From positions 1-8,758 of the forward strand of contig JAYRER010000010.1 in the NCBI GenBank assembly GCA_041908795.1: 8,758 bases of DNA, in the 5' to 3' direction. This DNA comes from CAYLHB01 sp041908795. GTDB taxonomy: Bacteria > Patescibacteriota > Minisyncoccia > Phycocordibacterales > UBA12088. Below are positions 6,321 to 8,758 of the stretch, in pieces (position 1 is the stretch's first letter; each line of letters begins with the position of its first letter). A model generated the notes under the pieces. That model was given only the letters and a program-made list of their open reading frames with translations, did not search any database and was not told the origin of the DNA. The translations under genes and the position numbers were made by a program.

Positions 6321-6348
6321 TTGCACTTAAAATTAGTATTTATATAGG
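6321..6348 (+). promoter_or_regulatory. AT-rich putative promoter of the secreted-protein gene
   Basis: TTGCAC (6321-6326) resembles a -35 and is followed by the AT-rich run TAGTATTTATATAGG. Several overlapping -10 choices exist (TAGTAT 6334-6339, TATATA 6341-6346, TATAGG 6343-6348). Only the last has a 16-bp spacing from TTGCAC, and it would leave just 3 nt before the ATG at 6352. The exact hexamer cannot be settled by eye. The -10 region clearly abuts the start codon and no Shine-Dalgarno intervenes. Confidence 0.35.
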
Positions 6349-6351
6349 TTT

Positions 6352-6921
6352 ATGAATAAAGTAATGTTTTCAGTATCAGTATTTTTATTCAGCTTTTTGC
6401 TAGTGGGAAATTGGGCATTTGCGCAAACAGCCACCACCACAGATCTTGTTAGTCCTGATTCCCTGTTCAGAGAGATAACTGCCGATAGTTCGGAGGAATT
6501 CACAATGTGTGGAATCTACAGATCAACCGCTGACGTCCCCAGTGGCTACGGTTCTCCTTTTGATATCATCACAAATCCGCTTAAATTGCTACTCAATGTG
6601 CGTTGTACCGATTCCTCTGTTGCATTCGTGGCGGGAACAGGAGCTTCTGATCAATACGTGTACAGTTTGGGATACGTCTACACACATGGAATATGGCAAC
6701 CAATACGACTTAGCGGGCCGGCGTCGCGTGAAAATGGCACATGGTTTAAGGGCATAGCGGGCGGAAAGCTATATGTAGGTGAGAGCGATATGAAACGGTT
6801 TAAGTGGGTAGCGGCCTACGTGTGTTCCTATGATCAAGAAGCAGAAAGGTGGAAGTGTGGTTGTCGCGACGCGACGTGTACGACGAGCGGCTGGAACTTG
6901 CAAATGTTTGCGAGCTACTAG
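6352..6921 (+). CDS. Secreted six-cysteine protein, function unknown
   Basis: The 189-residue protein starts with a Sec signal peptide: Lys3, a hydrophobic core (4-19) and a likely signal-peptidase I site after AFA (22-24), giving a mature N-terminus QTATTT. There is no lipobox cysteine. The mature part has six cysteines (53, 85, 158, 169, 171, 176), an even number that suits three disulfides outside the membrane. It is rich in Tyr, Trp and Gly, with GYVYTHGIWQPIRLSG in the middle and a C-terminal cluster reading YVCSYD, WKCGCRD, CTTSGW, LQMF. The C-terminal Cys cluster recalls unnamed secreted proteins I have seen in Parcubacteria, but I cannot verify that here. It follows the 90-aa membrane protein and is closed by a strong hairpin at 6948-6990. 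An extracellular or cell-surface role is likely; no enzymatic motif is visible. Confidence 0.8.
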   Translation: MNKVMFSVSVFLFSFLLVGNWAFAQTATTTDLVSPDSLFREITADSSEEFTMCGIYRSTADVPSGYGSPFDIITNPLKLLLNVRCTDSSVAFVAGTGASDQYVYSLGYVYTHGIWQPIRLSGPASRENGTWFKGIAGGKLYVGESDMKRFKWVAAYVCSYDQEAERWKCGCRDATCTTSGWNLQMFASY

Positions 6922-6947
6922 GTGCCTGCAGTGGGAATCATATTTTT

Positions 6948-6990
6948 ACAACACACTGCCCCACATGCGTTACGTGGGGCAGTGTGTTGT
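6948..6990 (+). terminator. Strong hairpin terminator between convergent genes
   Basis: A perfect 17-bp stem (arms 6948-6964 and 6974-6990, GC-rich core CTGCCCCAC/GTGGGGCAG) encloses a 9-nt loop. On the plus strand the right arm runs into TTGATTTG, a short and interrupted T-tract; on the minus strand no T-tract follows. It lies between the stop of the secreted-protein gene (6921) and the stop of the convergent kinase gene (7018). It should end rightward transcription and may also insulate against leftward read-through. Confidence 0.75.
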
Positions 6991-7017
6991 TTGATTTGAA
7001 ATGAGAATGAGACTCAG

Positions 7018-8013
7018 TTAGAGCTGTGTCGGTTTATAGTCAGCAGGTGCCATTCTCAAATACCCCTCTATTTTATCCCTTGTAAGTAAACCTTCCTGTG
7101 CTCCAATGTACTGTACAACGGACATGGAATTTATGGGTGCCCATGAGAGCGCGGTGGGCACATCAAGGCCTAGTGCGAGTCCTGCGGTAAATGTGGACGA
7201 GAACGAATCACCTGCGCCCGTACGGTCTACCGGTGGCGCGGGGTCAGGATACATGGGCATATGCCAAATCACCTCATCCGACAGTACATACGCACCGCGT
7301 GGACCGTCGGTAATGACAGGCATTTTTGGTCCAAGTTCACGCATACATCGAAGAAGCGTTGGGATGTCGGATTCTTCTTTTGCAAGAATGCGCACTGCTT
7401 CTTCTTTGTTGCAAAAAAGCAGTTCGGTTTGTTCATATATATCTTTGAGCGTCTCGTGACCGAGCTGGATCTGAAAACTGCCTGGCTGAAACGCGAGCTT
7501 CACTCCAGGATGCTCACGCACGTAGCGTGCGATTTCGTGATGATAGGGAAGAGAATGTTCGCCCACCGACGAAAAGTACAGCCACTTTGGAGTGCCCATG
7601 TCGGGCACACGATACTCATACGTTTCGTGTTTAATAAGGATGGTTCGCTCAGGTCCGTACCGAAGTACATAGTGGTGATTCGTCTCTTTCCCTACCTGTA
7701 CATCAATGAAGCTCACATCAAGCCCCTCTTTGTCTCTAAGCCACGAGAGTATCTCTTGTCCTCCCTCATCGTCCCCAATATCAGCCACTAACGCCGCCTT
7801 GAGGCCTAAACGGTGTGCGGACACGGCTGCATTCGGGCTGTTTCCGACGGCAGGAACGTTGATTGCACCCTTGAATTCAAGCTTGTCACCAAAGTACATT
7901 GAAAGAACATCTCGCCCGGAAAGGTCCTTTGTAACAATCGCACTCTCTTTCTTGAGTTCGATGAACTCATCAGTGGTGACATCGCCTATAGCAATGAAAT
8001 CGTACTCGCTCAT
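7018..8013 (-). CDS. PfkB-family carbohydrate kinase
   Basis: This 331-residue kinase transfers phosphate from ATP to a sugar or nucleoside hydroxyl in the cytoplasm. The N-terminus DFIAIGDVTTDEFIEL is the family's first strand. The region VGNSPNAAVSAHRLG with a following LVADIGDDEGG is the ribokinase-type signature 1, and DRTGAGDSFSSTF (263-275) is PfkB signature 2, with catalytic base Asp269 and the GAGD anion hole. NKEEA (family: N..E, Mg-binding) and VITDGPRGAYV (family: vT.G..G) are also present. Ribokinase, fructokinase, adenosine kinase and minor 6-phosphofructokinase all share this fold, and the substrate cannot be read from the motifs. The nearby gap-rpiB-rpe-like cluster makes a pentose or hexose (phosphate) substrate reasonable, as inference. 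Start ATG 8013 has an extended -10 close upstream and no Shine-Dalgarno; the gene is divergent from L25. Confidence 0.9.
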   Translation of the reverse strand: MSEYDFIAIGDVTTDEFIELKKESAIVTKDLSGRDVLSMYFGDKLEFKGAINVPAVGNSPNAAVSAHRLGLKAALVADIGDDEGGQEILSWLRDKEGLDVSFIDVQVGKETNHHYVLRYGPERTILIKHETYEYRVPDMGTPKWLYFSSVGEHSLPYHHEIARYVREHPGVKLAFQPGSFQIQLGHETLKDIYEQTELLFCNKEEAVRILAKEESDIPTLLRCMRELGPKMPVITDGPRGAYVLSDEVIWHMPMYPDPAPPVDRTGAGDSFSSTFTAGLALGLDVPTALSWAPINSMSVVQYIGAQEGLLTRDKIEGYLRMAPADYKPTQL

Positions 8014-8024
8014 GTGGAATTGTT

Positions 8025-8033
8025 AGGATAACA
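8025..8033 (-). promoter_or_regulatory. Extended -10 promoter of the PfkB kinase gene
   Basis: The minus strand reads TGTTATCCT, an extended -10 (TGn plus TATCCT). The hexamer ends 11 nt before the ATG at 8013, implying a leader of about 5 nt or less. No good -35 is apparent. Its mate on the plus strand, the L25 promoter, begins about 20 bp away, so the two divergent promoters are packed within 76 bp. Confidence 0.45.
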
Positions 8034-8052
8034 TTTGTAGTTTACCTTGTCC

Positions 8053-8080
8053 TTGCCATTTGAGAAAACATCGGTATACT
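8053..8080 (+). promoter_or_regulatory. Promoter of the L25 gene, probably leaderless
   Basis: TTGCCA (8053-8058, 4 of 6 matches to TTGACA) and TATACT (8075-8080, 5 of 6 matches to TATAAT) are separated by 16 bp. The -10 ends 9 nt before the ATG at 8090, so the mRNA should start within a few bases of it. This is the most complete promoter in the window, and it argues against the in-frame TTG at 8060 as the start of L25. Confidence 0.6.
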
Positions 8081-8089
8081 GGTGCCACT

Positions 8090-8722
8090 ATGGAACTTAT
8101 CCTGGAATTCAAAAAAAGGGATGCAACCGGAACCCTTGAGAGTAGACGACTACGTGAGTCGGGAAGGGTTCCCTGTATCATCTATGGTCGCAAGCACGAA
8201 GCGACGCCAGTGAGCGTCGACGCGGCATTGTTTGGTAAAGTATATCAAGCATCGGGCGAGTCAACAGTGGTAACACTCACTGGTGCTGGAGAAAACCTTG
8301 AGGTGCTTGTAAATGAAGTCACCACAGACCCTGTGAAAGGAACTTTTGTGCATGTGGATTTCTACGCTATCGAGAAAGGACAGAAGGTCGAGGTGGAAGT
8401 GCCACTTTCCTTTGTGGGAATTTCTCCCGCAGAGAAAGAGCTTGGGGGTACACTCATTAAAGTCATGCACGAGCTTACCGTTGAAGCGCTCCCCAAAGAC
8501 TTGCCTCACGAAATCGCGGTGGATGTCACAGTACTTAAAACATTCGAAAACCAAATCCTAGTACGAGATCTTCCACTCCCACCAGGCGTTTCCGCAGTAA
8601 CAGACATCGAAGAAGTGGTTGCACTTGTGCAGGAAGCCCAGCAAGTAGAAGAAGGAACGGCACCTGCCGACTTTAGTGCAATTGAGGTTGAGAAGAAGGG
8701 TAAGGAGGAAACAGTTGAGTAA
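8090..8722 (+). CDS. rplY: Large ribosomal subunit protein bL25 (TL5/CTC type)
   Basis: bL25 binds 5S rRNA in the large ribosomal subunit. The 210-residue protein is the long CTC/TL5 form. Residues 1-90 or so are the 5S-binding beta domain: LEFKKRDATGTLESRRLRES with GRVPCIIYG is the conserved RxxxGtxxsRrLRxxGxVPavvYG block, and DPVKGTFVHVDFYAI closes the domain. The C-terminal TL5 beta domain contains VEVPLSFVGISPAEK, GGTLIKVMHELTVEALP and DLPHEIAVDVT. A charged acidic/Lys tail (about 185-210) follows. The ATG at 8090 is chosen over an in-frame TTG at 8060 because it gives the standard N-terminus and because the promoter -10 (8075-8080) lies between the two. There is no Shine-Dalgarno. The TAA stop overlaps a possible downstream start at TTG 8715. 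Confidence 0.95.
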   Translation: MELILEFKKRDATGTLESRRLRESGRVPCIIYGRKHEATPVSVDAALFGKVYQASGESTVVTLTGAGENLEVLVNEVTTDPVKGTFVHVDFYAIEKGQKVEVEVPLSFVGISPAEKELGGTLIKVMHELTVEALPKDLPHEIAVDVTVLKTFENQILVRDLPLPPGVSAVTDIEEVVALVQEAQQVEEGTAPADFSAIEVEKKGKEETVE

Positions 8723-8758
8723 CTTCAAGGACGAAGAAGCTGACGAAGCTGTGACAAA
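8715..8758 (+). CDS. Possible start of the next gene (partial, TTG start)
   Basis: AGGAGG (8703-8708) stands 6 nt before TTG at 8715, a textbook Shine-Dalgarno spacing. From there 14 codons stay open to the window edge, reading M(TTG)-SNFKDEEADEAVT, highly acidic. The start overlaps the end of L25 (TTGAGTAA contains both start and stop), suggesting translational coupling. The caution is that AGGAGG also encodes Lys-Glu-Glu in the charged L25 tail and may be there by chance, and 14 open codons are weak evidence. I do not recognise the product. Confidence 0.4.
   Translation, partial: MSNFKDEEADEAVT

Noticed and set aside
8060..8089. Upstream TTG start for L25, adding ten residues.
   Set aside because: The extension contains the TATACT -10 box and does not belong to the conserved L25 N-terminus; ATG 8090 fits better.
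1..8758. CRISPR array, tRNA or rRNA genes, toxin-antitoxin or defence loci.
   Set aside because: There are no regularly spaced repeats, no cloverleaf with a T-loop, and all substantial reading frames are explained by housekeeping, transporter, secreted or transposase calls.

Overview
The window carries ordinary chromosomal housekeeping genes at moderate density, probably from a Patescibacteria (CPR, Parcubacteria-like) genome. That placement is an inference. It rests on RNase J with a long basic N-terminal tail, a compact set of central-carbon genes, a small secreted protein ending in a CGCRD-type Cys motif, and an almost complete lack of Shine-Dalgarno sequences before start codons. UGA is used as a stop (GAPDH and RNase J genes), so the UGA-as-glycine code of Gracilibacteria/SR1 does not apply.

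Layout. Bases 1-98 (minus) hold the first 32 codons of what reads as an IS30-family transposase, cut by the window edge. Bases 162-1349 (minus) encode a 12-TM major facilitator transporter. Bases 1460-3469 (minus) encode ribonuclease J. A 248-bp divergent intergenic region (3470-3717) contains three perfect inverted repeats, one lying on the promoter of the next operon. Bases 3718-5928 (plus) form a tight cluster of GAPDH, ribose-5-phosphate isomerase B (start overlaps the GAPDH stop) and a divergent ribulose-phosphate 3-epimerase-like barrel. Then come a 90-aa single-TM protein (5978-6250) and a 189-aa secreted six-cysteine protein (6352-6921), closed by a strong 17-bp hairpin between convergent genes. 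A PfkB-family sugar kinase (7018-8013, minus) is divergent from ribosomal protein L25 (8090-8722, plus). A further gene may start at TTG 8715 and leave the window; it is the only start with a canonical Shine-Dalgarno sequence.

How the genes fit together. GAPDH, RpiB, the Rpe-like protein and the nearby PfkB kinase link lower glycolysis to the non-oxidative pentose phosphate pathway, the route by which many CPR bacteria are thought to feed glyceraldehyde-3-phosphate into glycolysis. RNase J and L25 belong to RNA turnover and the ribosome. The membrane and secreted proteins are unassigned.

Points to re-examine: -10 boxes 8-11 nt before several start codons (probably leaderless mRNAs); an RNase J whose last canonical metal-ligand His appears as Tyr; an Rpe-like protein lacking both classical metal-binding histidines; and a palindrome over the GAPDH promoter. 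I see no CRISPR array, tRNA, rRNA or obvious defence system. No stretch over 300 bases lacks a gene.
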